Shown here one piece after another: positions 45,334-54,756 of a stretch of DNA of 64,000 bases (its first letter is position 1; each line of letters starts with the position of its first letter). Origin of the DNA: Amycolatopsis vastitatis (lineage in GTDB: Bacteria; Actinomycetota; Actinomycetes; Mycobacteriales; Pseudonocardiaceae); contig NZ_NMUL01000009.1 in the NCBI RefSeq assembly GCF_002234595.1, positions 186,001-250,000 on the forward strand, written 5' to 3'. The notes beneath the pieces were generated by a model that searched no databases, was not told the DNA's origin, and worked only from the letters and a program-made list of their open reading frames with translations. The translations under genes were made by a program, and so were the position numbers.

Positions 45334-45339
45334 GACAAT
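45334..45339 (+). promoter_or_regulatory. -10 element of a leaderless lspA promoter
   Basis: GACAAT, then six bases, then GTG 45346. It would exclude the earlier in-frame GTG at 45331 as the start. Confidence 0.4.
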
Positions 45340-45345
45340 GGACCG

Positions 45346-45993
45346 GTGAGCACCGAGCCCAGCCACTCCGAACCCGACACCGCCGCGCCCGCCGAGGCCG
45401 TGCCCGATCCCGCGGCCGACGCGCCCGAGAACCCGGAGGTCCCGGCGAAGCCGCTGCTGCCGAAGCGGCGGGTCGGCTGGGTGTTCGCCGTCGCCGTCGT
45501 GTTCTGGGCGATCGACCTGGTGACGAAGAACCTGGTCGTCGCCAACCTGGAGGGCAAGGAGCCGGTCAAGGTCCTTGGCGGGCTGATCTACCTGCAGGTG
45601 ATCCGCAACCCGGGTGCCGCCTTCTCGATGGCCACGGGCATGACGTGGGTGCTCGCGCTGGTCGCGCTGGCCGTCGTCATCGCGATCATCTGGCTGTCGC
45701 GGCGGCTGCGCTCGATCGGCTGGGCGATCGGCCTCGGCCTCGTGCTCGCCGGCGCCACCGGCAACCTCACCGACCGCATCTTCCGCGCGCCCGGCGGGCT
45801 GCAGGGCCACGTCGTCGACTTCATCTCGGCGTTCGCCCCCAACGGCAAGGGCTTCGCGATCTTCAACATCGCCGACTCGGCGATCTGCGTCGGCGGTGCC
45901 CTGATCGTGCTGCTGTCGCTGCTGGGCAAGGACTACGACGGCACGTCGACCAAGGACAAGAAGAAGCTCGAGAAGCCGGAGGAGCAGGCGTGA
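45346..45993 (+). CDS. lspA: lipoprotein signal peptidase LspA
   Basis: Aspartic membrane protease that removes the signal peptide of diacylglyceryl prolipoproteins. 215 residues: an acidic Ala/Pro/Glu-rich N-terminal extension of about 45 residues, four membrane helices, and the catalytic Asp regions [12 protein letters not shown] and FNIADSAI. The IRNPGAAFS motif is typical. The stop overlaps the RluD-type gene (GTGA), the usual lspA-rluD pairing. Start chosen by the GACAAT box. Confidence 0.94.
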   Translation: MSTEPSHSEPDTAAPAEAVPDPAADAPENPEVPAKPLLPKRRVGWVFAVAVVFWAIDLVTKNLVVANLEGKEPVKVLGGLIYLQVIRNPGAAFSMATGMTWVLALVALAVVIAIIWLSRRLRSIGWAIGLGLVLAGATGNLTDRIFRAPGGLQGHVVDFISAFAPNGKGFAIFNIADSAICVGGALIVLLSLLGKDYDGTSTKDKKKLEKPEEQA

Positions 45994-46919
45994 GCTCGCG
46001 GATGCTCCCGGTGCCCGACGGGCTCGACGGGATGCGGGTCGACGCCGGCCTCGCCAAGCTGCTCGGCCTTTCGCGGACCGTCGTCGCGGAGCTGGCCGAA
46101 TCCGGGGACGTGCTGCTCGACGGCCGTCCCGCGGGCAAGTCCGACCGCCTCTCCGGGGGCGGCCTGCTGGAGATCACCCTGCCGGAGCCGGCGAACCCGG
46201 TCGAGGTCGTCGCGGAGCCGGTCGCGGGCATGCAGATCCTGCACGACGACGACGACATCGTGGTGATCTCGAAGCCGGTCGGGGTCGCGGTGCACCCGAG
46301 CCCGGGCTGGACCGGCCCGACCGTCGTCGGCGGCCTCGCCGCGGCCGGCCTGCGCATCGCGACGTCGGGCGCGGCCGAGCGCCAGGGCGTCGTGCACCGG
46401 CTCGACGCGGGCACCACCGGCGTCATGGTGGTGGCCAAGAGCGAGCACGCCTACACGGTGCTGAAGCGCGCGTTCAAGGAGCGCACGGTCGACAAGGGCT
46501 ACCACGCGATCGTCCAGGGCCACCCGGACCCGACGCGCGGCACGATCGACGCCCCGATCGACCGCCACCCGCGCCACGACTACAAGTTCGCGGTCGTCCA
46601 GGGCGGCCGCCCGAGCGTGACGCACTACGAGGTCGTCGAGGCGTTCCGCGCGGCGTCGCTCACGCACATCAAGCTCGAAACCGGGCGGACGCACCAGATC
46701 CGCGTCCACTTCTCGGCACTGCGGCACCCGTGCGTCGGCGACCTGACCTACGGCGCGGACCCGGTCCTGGCGCGGCACCTCGGCCTGAACCGCCAGTGGC
46801 TGCACGCGAAGACCCTCGCGTTCGCCCACCCCGCGGACGGCCGCTGGGTCGAGTTCGAGTCCGAATACCCGGACGACTTGGCCAAGGCCCTCGAGATCTT
46901 GCGCGACGAGAGTTACTGA
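45990..46919 (+). CDS. 23S rRNA pseudouridine synthase, RluA/RluD family
   Basis: 309 residues: an S4-like N-terminal RNA-binding domain ([24 protein letters not shown] split) and a pseudouridine synthase domain with the catalytic-Asp signature [18 protein letters not shown]. RluD homologues modify helix 69 of 23S rRNA; the exact target here is inferred from the lspA pairing. GTG overlaps lspA, behind GGAGGAG. Its stop overlaps the convergent gene by seven bases. Confidence 0.92.
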   Translation: MSSRMLPVPDGLDGMRVDAGLAKLLGLSRTVVAELAESGDVLLDGRPAGKSDRLSGGGLLEITLPEPANPVEVVAEPVAGMQILHDDDDIVVISKPVGVAVHPSPGWTGPTVVGGLAAAGLRIATSGAAERQGVVHRLDAGTTGVMVVAKSEHAYTVLKRAFKERTVDKGYHAIVQGHPDPTRGTIDAPIDRHPRHDYKFAVVQGGRPSVTHYEVVEAFRAASLTHIKLETGRTHQIRVHFSALRHPCVGDLTYGADPVLARHLGLNRQWLHAKTLAFAHPADGRWVEFESEYPDDLAKALEILRDESY

Positions 46920-47911
46920 TCCTCGATCGACCACGTCAGCGTGCGCTCGTCCGGCTCCGGCCGGGGGCTCCAGCGGACCGCGACCACGCGCGTGGCGTCC
47001 GGGAGGACGTACACCGTGTGGCCGCCGAGCGTCTCGCCCGGTTTGACGCCGATCCTGTGCGGGGGCCGGGACGTCAGCGACACCGGCGCCTTGCCGATCG
47101 CCTTGCCGTCGGCGGCGAGCAGCTCGAGGTAGTTGTCCGGCAGCGACGCGAACGGGATCGCCCCGCGGTTGGTGATCTCGGTGTGCACGACCACCGCGCG
47201 TTCGCCTTCTTCCAGGCGGTACCCGGCCGCGCCGAACAGGTAGTCGGCCGGGTCCTGGACCTCCAGCAGCTGCACCGACAGCTGCTCGCCTTCCAGGCCC
47301 TGGGTCTCCATGACCTCGCCGATCCGGCCGCGCCGGCCGGCGGCGGCGGGCTTGGCGGGCTCGTCGCCGCGGGCCCACGACGCCGTCTGCGGCAGGCCCC
47401 ACGTGCTCACGGCCGGGTCGAGCGGCACCGGCGGCGGGGTGAACCGCGGCGGCTGCGGACGCGGCGGCGGGCCGGGGAACCGCCCCGACGGCGTGCCCTG
47501 CACGGTGTAGGGCCCGGACGGCGAGCCTTGGACGTTGTGCGGGCCCGAAGGCGTGCCTTGGACGTTGTAGGGCCCCGAAGGCGCGCCCTGGACGTTGTAG
47601 GGACCCGACGGCACGCCCTGGACCGGCGGGACCGGCTGCTGCGGCACCGGGTGCGACGGCGGGGCCGGGACCTGCTGCGCGGGCCGGTTCGCCCACGACG
47701 GCGGCGCGCCGGCGATCGCCGCCCGGAGCCCCTGAGGGTCGCTCTCGACGCCGACGAGCAGCGGGAGCCCGCTGCCGGAGAGGGCGACCAGCCGGTAGGC
47801 GACCTCGCGGGGATCCATGCCGACCTTCGCCGCCAGCTCGTGCACCGCCGCCTTGCCGAGGTCGGCGAGCGCGGCGAGCAGACGGGTATCCACGGGATCG
47901 GTCACGGCCAC
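46913..47911 (-). CDS. winged-helix protein with decapeptide repeats
   Basis: 332 residues. An N-terminal AsnC/Lrp-like helix-turn-helix region ([23 protein letters not shown], near 10-32) is followed by a Pro-rich central part with the decapeptide VQGxPSGPYN repeated about five times (near 96-145) and a C-terminal beta-rich domain ([39 protein letters not shown]) resembling DUF4352-like folds. Function unknown; the make-up suggests a cytoplasmic regulator or adaptor. GTG 47911 lies seven bases after TAGCGT (47919-47924, minus strand); GTG 47905 is the next option. Confidence 0.7.
   Translation of the reverse strand: MAVTDPVDTRLLAALADLGKAAVHELAAKVGMDPREVAYRLVALSGSGLPLLVGVESDPQGLRAAIAGAPPSWANRPAQQVPAPPSHPVPQQPVPPVQGVPSGPYNVQGAPSGPYNVQGTPSGPHNVQGSPSGPYTVQGTPSGRFPGPPPRPQPPRFTPPPVPLDPAVSTWGLPQTASWARGDEPAKPAAAGRRGRIGEVMETQGLEGEQLSVQLLEVQDPADYLFGAAGYRLEEGERAVVVHTEITNRGAIPFASLPDNYLELLAADGKAIGKAPVSLTSRPPHRIGVKPGETLGGHTVYVLPDATRVVAVRWSPRPEPDERTLTWSIEDQ
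47485..47624. repeat. 30-bp coding minisatellite
   Basis: Four abutting 30-base units start at 47485, 47515, 47545 and 47575, with a 20-base partial fifth, inside the gene above. Units keep the frame and each encodes VQGxPSGPYN-type ten residues. Copy number may vary between strains. Confidence 0.85.
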
Positions 47912-47918
47912 TCGGTGA

Positions 47919-47924
47919 ACGCTA
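47919..47924 (-). promoter_or_regulatory. -10 element of a leaderless promoter (minus strand)
   Basis: ACGCTA reads TAGCGT on the minus strand, seven bases before GTG 47911. Confidence 0.5.
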
Positions 47925-48000
47925 CCGCCTCGCCGGCCCGCTCGTCCGAAGGCCGTCCGCCCCCGGCGAACGACCCGCCGTTCTTGTCGGTGATCTCCGT

Positions 48001-48006
48001 TAGGGT
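48001..48006 (+). promoter_or_regulatory. possible -10 element before the DUF885 gene
   Basis: TAGGGT matches TANNNT and lies 38 bases before ATG 48045, allowing a short leader with a GGGGG ribosome site near 48033-48037. Confidence 0.35.
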
Positions 48007-48044
48007 CGGCCGAGAGCACATCAGCCGAAGCTGGGGGTCCTGCC

Positions 48045-51000
48045 ATGACCGCGGTCACCGAACTCGCCGACGAGTTCGTCGAAGCGCTGTTCGACGCCGA
48101 TCCGCTGACGCCGGCGCTGCTGGGTCTCCGCCCGGCGGAGCCCGGCCTGCCGGACCTGTCCGCGGAAGCCGAGCAGGCGTTCCGGGCCCGGCTCGCGGCG
48201 TTCCTCGAACGAGCCCGCGCGCTGGAAACCGGCGGCCTGTCCGCCGAAGACCGGGTGACCCGCGACGTCCTGATCACCTCGGCCGAAGCCCGCATCGCGG
48301 CCATCGACTCCCGCATGGTCGAGTTCACCGTCACGAACCTCTTCGTCGCGCCCGCGGCTTCGCTGCTCTCCGCCCTGCCGATGACGACGGTGACCGCGGG
48401 CGCCGCCGCGGAGGCCCAGCTCGGGCGGCTGGCCGCCATCCCGGAGTTCCTGCGCCAGGCCGCGCGGCGGCACGCCGAGGGCCTCGCCGACGGCCTGCTC
48501 CCGGTGGCCCACGTGGTCGACGCCGCCGTCGCGCACCTCGACCGCTACCTCGCCGAGCCGGCGGCCGACCCGCTGCGCCGCCAGCCGGCGCCCGACGAGG
48601 AGTTCGAGCGGCGGCGGGACGAGCTGCTGGCCGACGTCGTCCGCCCGGCCTTCGCCGAGTACCGGCAGTTCCTCGCCGACGAGGTGAAGCCGCACGGGCG
48701 GCCCGCGGACCGGCCCGGCCTGTCGTGGCTGCCCGGCGGCGAAGCGGCCTACGCCCGGCTCGCGCGGATGCACACGACCACCGAGCTCACCCCGCAGGAG
48801 CTGCACCGGATCGGTCTCGACGTCATCGACTCGCTCGCCGCCGAGTACCGCGAGCTGGGGCTGAAGGTGTTCGGCACCGACGACCTGGCCGAGATCTTCG
48901 AGCGGCTGCGCACCGACCCGGCCCTGCGCTGGAGCAATGGCGACGAGCTGCTGGACACCGCCCGCACGGCCGTCGCCCGGGCCGCCGCCGAAGCCCCGAA
49001 GTGGTTCGGCCGGGTACCGGAGGAGCAGTGCTCGGTCGAGGCGGTGCCGGCGGGGGTCGCTCCGGGCGCGCCCGCGGCGTACTACCTGCGGCCGGCCGCC
49101 GACGGCTCCCGGCCCGGCATCTACTTCGCGAACACCCACGAAGCCACCGAGCGGTTCCGGCACACCGCCGAAGCCACCGCGTTCCACGAAGCCGTTCCGG
49201 GGCACCACTTCCAGCTCAGCCTCGCCCAGGGCATCGAGGGCCTGCCGCTGCTGCGCCGCATCGGCAACTTCACCGCCTACACCGAGGGCTGGGGCCTCTA
49301 CAGCGAGCGCCTGGCCGACGAAATGGGCCTCTACTCCGACGACGTCGCCCGGCTCGGCATGCTGACCGCGGACTCCGTGCGGGCGGCCCGGCTGGTCATC
49401 GACACCGGGCTGCACGCGCTGGGCTGGAGCCGTCAGCAGGCCGTGGACTACTTCCTCGAGCACACGCCGGAGGCGCGCGTCGAGATCGAGTCCGAAGTGG
49501 ACCGCTACATCGCCTGGCCGGGCCAGGCGCTGGCGTACATGGTGGGGCGCCGGGAAATCCAGCGGATCCGCGCCGGCGCCGAGGAGCGGCTCGGCTCGCG
49601 GTTCGACGTCCGGGCCTTCCACGACCTCGTGCTGGCCGGCGGCTCGCTGCCGCTGCCCGCGCTGGCGTCGGTCGTCGACGAGTGGGTGGCCGGGTACGGC
49701 GACACCGTCGGCGGCCTGGCGAGCGAGCTCGTCGAGCTGACGTTCGAGCAGGAGCCGCTGTCGCCGTCGATCTTCGGCCTGCCCGGCGGCCACGACCGGC
49801 TCGCCGACCAGACACGCGAGGCGCAGGAGCGCTTCCGTGCGGCGTACCAGGCTCTCGCCGCCCGCGCGCGGGCGCTGCCGTCCGACGGCTTGACGAGCGA
49901 GGAGGCGGTGACGCGGGAGGTCGTCATCGCCGCCGCCGAGGTCGAGGCCGACCGGCTCGGCGCGCGGGCGGCCGACATCGCCGTGAGCGACGGGCTCAGC
50001 GCCCCGGCGCTGGGGCCGCTGCTGTACCTGCCGTACTACAAGCTGGACGACGAGAAGAAGGCGCGCGGCTACCTGGCCCGGCTCGCCGCGATCGAGCCGT
50101 TCCTCGCGACGCTCACCGAGCGGCAGCGCGAAAGCCTCGCCGACGGGCTCGTGCCGCCGGCCTACCTCGCCCGCGTCGGCGCCGAGTACATCGACCGCTA
50201 CCTCGCCGCGCCGGAAACCGATCCCCTGAAGGCCGGCACGACCGCGGCCGTCGAGGGCTTCGAAGCCGAGCGCGACCGCCTGCTCGCGGAGGTGGTCCAC
50301 CCGGCGTACGCGCGGTACCGCGACTTCCTGCGCACCGAAGTGGAACCGGCCGGCCGGCCCGACAGCGCACCGGGCATCGGCCACGTTCCGGGCGGGGCGG
50401 AGCGGTACGCCGCGCTCATCCGCGCCGAAACGACCACCGAGCGCACGGCGCAGGAGCTGCACGACACCGGTCTGGCGCTGATCGAGAAGCTGGCGGGGGA
50501 GTACCGCGAGCTGGGCGCGAAGGTGTTCGGCACCACCGATCTCGCCGAGATCTTCGAGCGGCTGCGCACCGACCCGGCCCTGCGGTGGCGCGACGGCGAC
50601 GAGCTGCTGTCCGCGGCTCGTGACGCCATCGCGCGAGCCGAAGCCGTGGCGCCGCAGTGGTTCTCGCGGATGCCGGTGGAGAAGTGCGAGGTCGCGCCGG
50701 TGCCCGAAGCCGACGCGGCGAGCGGCACGATCGCCTACTACCTCCCGCCGTCGCTCGACGGTTCGCGGCCGGGCACCTACTACGCCAACACGCACGAGGC
50801 CGAACAGCGCCCGCGGTTCACCAGCGAGGCGATCGCGTTCCACGAAGCCGTGCCGGGCCACCACTTCCAGCTCAGCCTGGCCCAGGAACTGCGGGACCTG
50901 CCGCTGCTGCGGCGGATCGGCATGTTCAACGCCTACGGCGAGGGCTGGGGGCTCTACGCCGAGCGGCTCGCGGACGAGATGGGGCTGTACTCGGACGACG

Positions 51001-54000
51001 TCTCGCGCTTCGGCATGCTCACGCAGGATTCGTTGCGGGCGGGCCGGCTGGTCGTCGACACGGGCCTGCACGCGCTCGGCTGGAGCCGGCAGCAGGCCGT
51101 CGACTTCCTCGTCGAGCACACGCCGATGGCCCGGCTGGAGATCGACGCGGAAATCGACCGGTACATCGGCTGGCCTGCCCAGGCGCTGGGCTACATGGTG
51201 GGGCGCCTGGAGATCGAGCGGCTGCGCGCCGAAGCCGAACAGGCGCTGGGCGAGCGGTTCGACATCCGCGGCTTCCACGAGGTCGTGCTCGGCCACGGCA
51301 TGCTCCCGCTGTCCGCACTGGCCAAGGTGGTCACGGACTGGGTGGCGAGCCGGGGCGACACGCCGGACGGGCTCGCCGACGACCTGGTGGCGCTGAACTT
51401 CGCCCGGCAGCCCCTCTACCCGTCGGTGTTCGGCCTGCCCGGCGAGCACGGCAAGCTGCCCGACCCGGGAGCCGAACCGCGGTTCCGCGACGGCTACGCG
51501 GCGATCGTCGCGCGGGCCGAGGCGCTCGACCCCGCGGGGCTGACGGCGGCGGAGCGGGTCACCCGGGAAGTGGTGCTGTCCCAGGCGAAGACCGAGATCG
51601 ACGAGATCGACTCGCGCCGGGCCGACCTCGCGGTGAGCGACGGGCTCGGCGCGCCTGCCCTGCAGCTGCTGCTCTACCTGCCGCAGACGGTGCTGGACGA
51701 CGAGCCGAAGGTCCGCGGCTACCTGGCCCGGCTCGCCGGGATTGGCGACTACCTCGACAGTTGGATCGTCCGGCAGCGCGCCGCGGTGGCCGAGGGTCTC
51801 GTGCCGCCGGGCTTCCTCGTCCGCACCGGCATCGGTTACGTCGACCGCTACCTCGGCGCGCCCGAGAGCGACCCGTTGCGGGTGACACCGCCGTATGCGC
51901 TCGAAGGCTTCGAGGCCGAACGCGACCGCCTGCTCGCCGACGTCGTCCGGCCGGCGTACGCGCGGTACCGCGCTTTCCTGGCCGACGAGGTCGCGCCGGT
52001 GGCCCGGCCCGAAACGTCGCCGGGCATCGGGCAGCTTCCGGGTGGGCAGGAGCGGTACGCCGCCCTGATCCGGGTCGAGACGACGACCGAGCGCACCGCG
52101 CGGGAACTGCACGACACCGGGCTGGCGCTGATCGAAAAGCTCGCGGAGGAGTACCACGAACTGGGCGCGAAGCTGTTCGGCACCACCGATCTCGCCGAGC
52201 TCTTCGAGCGCCTGCGCACCGACCCGGCGTTGCGCTGGCGCGACGGGGAGGAGCTGCTGGCCGGTGCCCGGGCCGCCATCACCCGCGCGGAAGCCGTCGC
52301 CCCGCACTGGTTCTCCCGCGTGCCGGAGCAGAAGTGCGAGGTCGCGCCGGTGCCCGCGGCCGAGGCCACCAGCGGCACGATCGCGTACTACCTGCGGCCG
52401 TCGCTGGACGGGACGCGTCCGGGCGTCTACTACGCCAACACGCACGAGGCCGAAAAGCGCCCCCGGTTCACCAGCGAGGCCGTCGCGTTCCACGAAGCCG
52501 TGCCGGGGCACCACTTCCAGCTGTGCCTCGCGCAGGCCCTGACCGGGCTGCCGCTGCTGCGCCGGATCGTGCACGTCAACGCCTACGGCGAAGGCTGGGG
52601 GCTGTACGCCGAGCGGCTGGCCGACGAAATGGGCCTGTACTCCGACGACGTCTCGCGGCTGGGCATGCTGACGCAGGACTCGATGCGCGCCGGGCGGCTG
52701 GTGGTCGACACCGGGCTGCACGCGCTCGGGTGGAGCCGGCAGCAGGCGATCGACTTCCTGGTGGCGCACACGCCGATGGCCCGGCTGGAGATCGAAGCCG
52801 AAGTCGACCGGTACGCCGCCAATCCCGGGCAGGCGCTGGGCTACATGGTGGGGCGCCTGGAGATCCAGCGGCTGCGCGCCGAGGCCGAGCGGGAACTGGG
52901 CGAGCGGTTCGACATCCGCGAGTTCCACGACGTCGTGCTCGGCAGCGGGACGCTGCCGCTGCCGGTGCTGTCCGGGGTCGTCGCCGACTGGGTGGCGGGC
53001 CACCGCGACACACCCGACCGGCTCGCCGACGAGTGCCTGGAGCTGATGTTCGAGGCTCAGCCGCTCTACCGGTCGATTTACGGCCTGCCGGGCGCGCACG
53101 ACAAGCTCGCGGACCAGACCGCCGAAGCGGCCGCCCGGTACCGGGCCGGGCTCGCCGGGATCATCACGCGGGCGGAGGCGCTTGACGCGGCGGCATTGAC
53201 GCCGGGCGAGCGCGTCACCCGCGACGTCGTGATCTGGCAGGCCCGCACCAAGATCGACGAACTCGACTCCGGGCGGGCCGACATCGCGGTGAGCGACGGG
53301 CTGGCCGCGCCGGCCTTCGAACTGCTGATGGGGCTGCCCCAGACGGTGCTCGACGACGAGGCCAAGGCCCGCGGCTACCTGAGCCGGCTCGCCGCGATCG
53401 GCACCTACTTCGACCAGTTGATCGAGCGGCAGCGGACCGCGCTCGCCGACGGGCTGACGCCGCCGGAGTTCCTGGCGCGCATCGGCATCGGCTATGTCGA
53501 GCGCTACCTCGGCGACCCGGAGAACGACCCGCTGAAGGTCCCGGTCCACGGGCTCGAGGCCGAGCGCGACCGGCTGCTGGCCGAAGTGGTGCGGCCCGCG
53601 TACGCGCGGTATCGCGACTTCCTGGCCGAGGAGGTCGTCCCGGTCGCGCGGCCGGAGACGTCGCCCGGTCTCGGCGACCTGCCCGGCGGGCCGGAACGGT
53701 ATGCGGCGCTCATCCGCGCCGAAACGACGACCTCGCGCACGGCGCAGGACCTGCACGACACCGGCGTGGCGATCATCGAGCGGCTGGCGGGGGAGTACCG
53801 GGAGCTGGGCGCGAAGGTGTTCGGCACCACCGACCTCGCCGAGATCTTCGACCGGATCCGCACGGACCCGGCGCTGCGCTGGCGGGACGGTGACGAGCTG
53901 CTGCAGGCCGCCCGGGAAACCATCGCGCGGGCGGAAACCGTGGCGCCCCAATGGTTCTCGCGCATCCCGGAGGGACGCTGCGAGGTCGCGCCGGTGCCCG

Positions 54001-54668
54001 GCGCGGAGGCGGCAAGCGGGTCGATCGCGTACTACATCGAGCCTTCGCTCGACGGTTCGCGGCCGGGCACCTACTACGCCAACACGCTCGAGGCGGACCA
54101 GCGGCAGCGGACCCTCGGCGAATCGGTCGCGTTCCACGAGGCCGTGCCGGGGCACCACTTCCAGCTGGCGCTCGCCCAGCAGCTGACCGGCTTGCCGCTG
54201 CTGCGCCGGATCTGCTTGTTCAACGCCTTCGCCGAGGGCTGGGGGCTTTACGCCGAGCGGCTCGCGGACGAGATGGGGCTGTACTCGGACGACGTCGCGC
54301 GGCTCGGCCTGCTGACGCAGGACTCGATGCGAGCGGCGCGGCTGGTGGTGGACACCGGGCTGCACGCGCTCGGCTGGAGCCGCCAACGCGCCGTCGACTA
54401 CCTGCGCGACAACACGCCGATGGCGCAGATCGAGATCGAGGCGGAGATCGACCGCTACGCGGGCCACCCGGGCCAGGCACTCAGCTACATGGTGGGGCGC
54501 CTGGAGATCGAGCGGCTGCGCGCCGAAGCCGAACAGGCGCTGGGCGGGCGGTTCGACATCCGCGAGTTCCACGACACGGTGCTCGGCAGCGGAACCCTGC
54601 CCCTGCCGGTGCTGGCGGACGTGGTGGCGGAGTGGGTGGCCGCGCGAGCCGCCGGGGACGGGAAGTGA
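48045..54668 (+). CDS. giant four-domain DUF885 metallopeptidase-like protein
   Basis: 2207 residues in one open frame, made of four DUF885 domains of about 550 residues each. DUF885 proteins are usually single-domain, 550-600 residues. Each copy retains the putative metal-binding HEAVPGHHFQ, with the first His at 381, 933, 1483 and 2031 (spacing 552, 550, 548), and an EGWGLYxERLADEMGLYSDD region shortly after. Domains start near residues 1, 563, 1112 and 1660. Domain 1 is the most divergent; 2-4 are close to each other. No signal peptide or membrane helix, so it should be cytoplasmic. A peptidase activity is an inference from the motif, not shown. It stands between a convergent gene and fah. 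Confidence 0.9.
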   Translation: MTAVTELADEFVEALFDADPLTPALLGLRPAEPGLPDLSAEAEQAFRARLAAFLERARALETGGLSAEDRVTRDVLITSAEARIAAIDSRMVEFTVTNLFVAPAASLLSALPMTTVTAGAAAEAQLGRLAAIPEFLRQAARRHAEGLADGLLPVAHVVDAAVAHLDRYLAEPAADPLRRQPAPDEEFERRRDELLADVVRPAFAEYRQFLADEVKPHGRPADRPGLSWLPGGEAAYARLARMHTTTELTPQELHRIGLDVIDSLAAEYRELGLKVFGTDDLAEIFERLRTDPALRWSNGDELLDTARTAVARAAAEAPKWFGRVPEEQCSVEAVPAGVAPGAPAAYYLRPAADGSRPGIYFANTHEATERFRHTAEATAFHEAVPGHHFQLSLAQGIEGLPLLRRIGNFTAYTEGWGLYSERLADEMGLYSDDVARLGMLTADSVRAARLVIDTGLHALGWSRQQAVDYFLEHTPEARVEIESEVDRYIAWPGQALAYMVGRREIQRIRAGAEERLGSRFDVRAFHDLVLAGGSLPLPALASVVDEWVAGYGDTVGGLASELVELTFEQEPLSPSIFGLPGGHDRLADQTREAQERFRAAYQALAARARALPSDGLTSEEAVTREVVIAAAEVEADRLGARAADIAVSDGLSAPALGPLLYLPYYKLDDEKKARGYLARLAAIEPFLATLTERQRESLADGLVPPAYLARVGAEYIDRYLAAPETDPLKAGTTAAVEGFEAERDRLLAEVVHPAYARYRDFLRTEVEPAGRPDSAPGIGHVPGGAERYAALIRAETTTERTAQELHDTGLALIEKLAGEYRELGAKVFGTTDLAEIFERLRTDPALRWRDGDELLSAARDAIARAEAVAPQWFSRMPVEKCEVAPVPEADAASGTIAYYLPPSLDGSRPGTYYANTHEAEQRPRFTSEAIAFHEAVPGHHFQLSLAQELRDLPLLRRIGMFNAYGEGWGLYAERLADEMGLYSDDVSRFGMLTQDSLRAGRLVVDTGLHALGWSRQQAVDFLVEHTPMARLEIDAEIDRYIGWPAQALGYMVGRLEIERLRAEAEQALGERFDIRGFHEVVLGHGMLPLSALAKVVTDWVASRGDTPDGLADDLVALNFARQPLYPSVFGLPGEHGKLPDPGAEPRFRDGYAAIVARAEALDPAGLTAAERVTREVVLSQAKTEIDEIDSRRADLAVSDGLGAPALQLLLYLPQTVLDDEPKVRGYLARLAGIGDYLDSWIVRQRAAVAEGLVPPGFLVRTGIGYVDRYLGAPESDPLRVTPPYALEGFEAERDRLLADVVRPAYARYRAFLADEVAPVARPETSPGIGQLPGGQERYAALIRVETTTERTARELHDTGLALIEKLAEEYHELGAKLFGTTDLAELFERLRTDPALRWRDGEELLAGARAAITRAEAVAPHWFSRVPEQKCEVAPVPAAEATSGTIAYYLRPSLDGTRPGVYYANTHEAEKRPRFTSEAVAFHEAVPGHHFQLCLAQALTGLPLLRRIVHVNAYGEGWGLYAERLADEMGLYSDDVSRLGMLTQDSMRAGRLVVDTGLHALGWSRQQAIDFLVAHTPMARLEIEAEVDRYAANPGQALGYMVGRLEIQRLRAEAERELGERFDIREFHDVVLGSGTLPLPVLSGVVADWVAGHRDTPDRLADECLELMFEAQPLYRSIYGLPGAHDKLADQTAEAAARYRAGLAGIITRAEALDAAALTPGERVTRDVVIWQARTKIDELDSGRADIAVSDGLAAPAFELLMGLPQTVLDDEAKARGYLSRLAAIGTYFDQLIERQRTALADGLTPPEFLARIGIGYVERYLGDPENDPLKVPVHGLEAERDRLLAEVVRPAYARYRDFLAEEVVPVARPETSPGLGDLPGGPERYAALIRAETTTSRTAQDLHDTGVAIIERLAGEYRELGAKVFGTTDLAEIFDRIRTDPALRWRDGDELLQAARETIARAETVAPQWFSRIPEGRCEVAPVPGAEAASGSIAYYIEPSLDGSRPGTYYANTLEADQRQRTLGESVAFHEAVPGHHFQLALAQQLTGLPLLRRICLFNAFAEGWGLYAERLADEMGLYSDDVARLGLLTQDSMRAARLVVDTGLHALGWSRQRAVDYLRDNTPMAQIEIEAEIDRYAGHPGQALSYMVGRLEIERLRAEAEQALGGRFDIREFHDTVLGSGTLPLPVLADVVAEWVAARAAGDGK

Positions 54669-54756
54669 CCGTGGCCTGGTTCGCTTCCGGGCGCGAGGCG
54701 GCTCCGGGCGCCGACAACGTGGTGGCGACGCGAGCCGCCCGAGACGAGGAGTGAAC

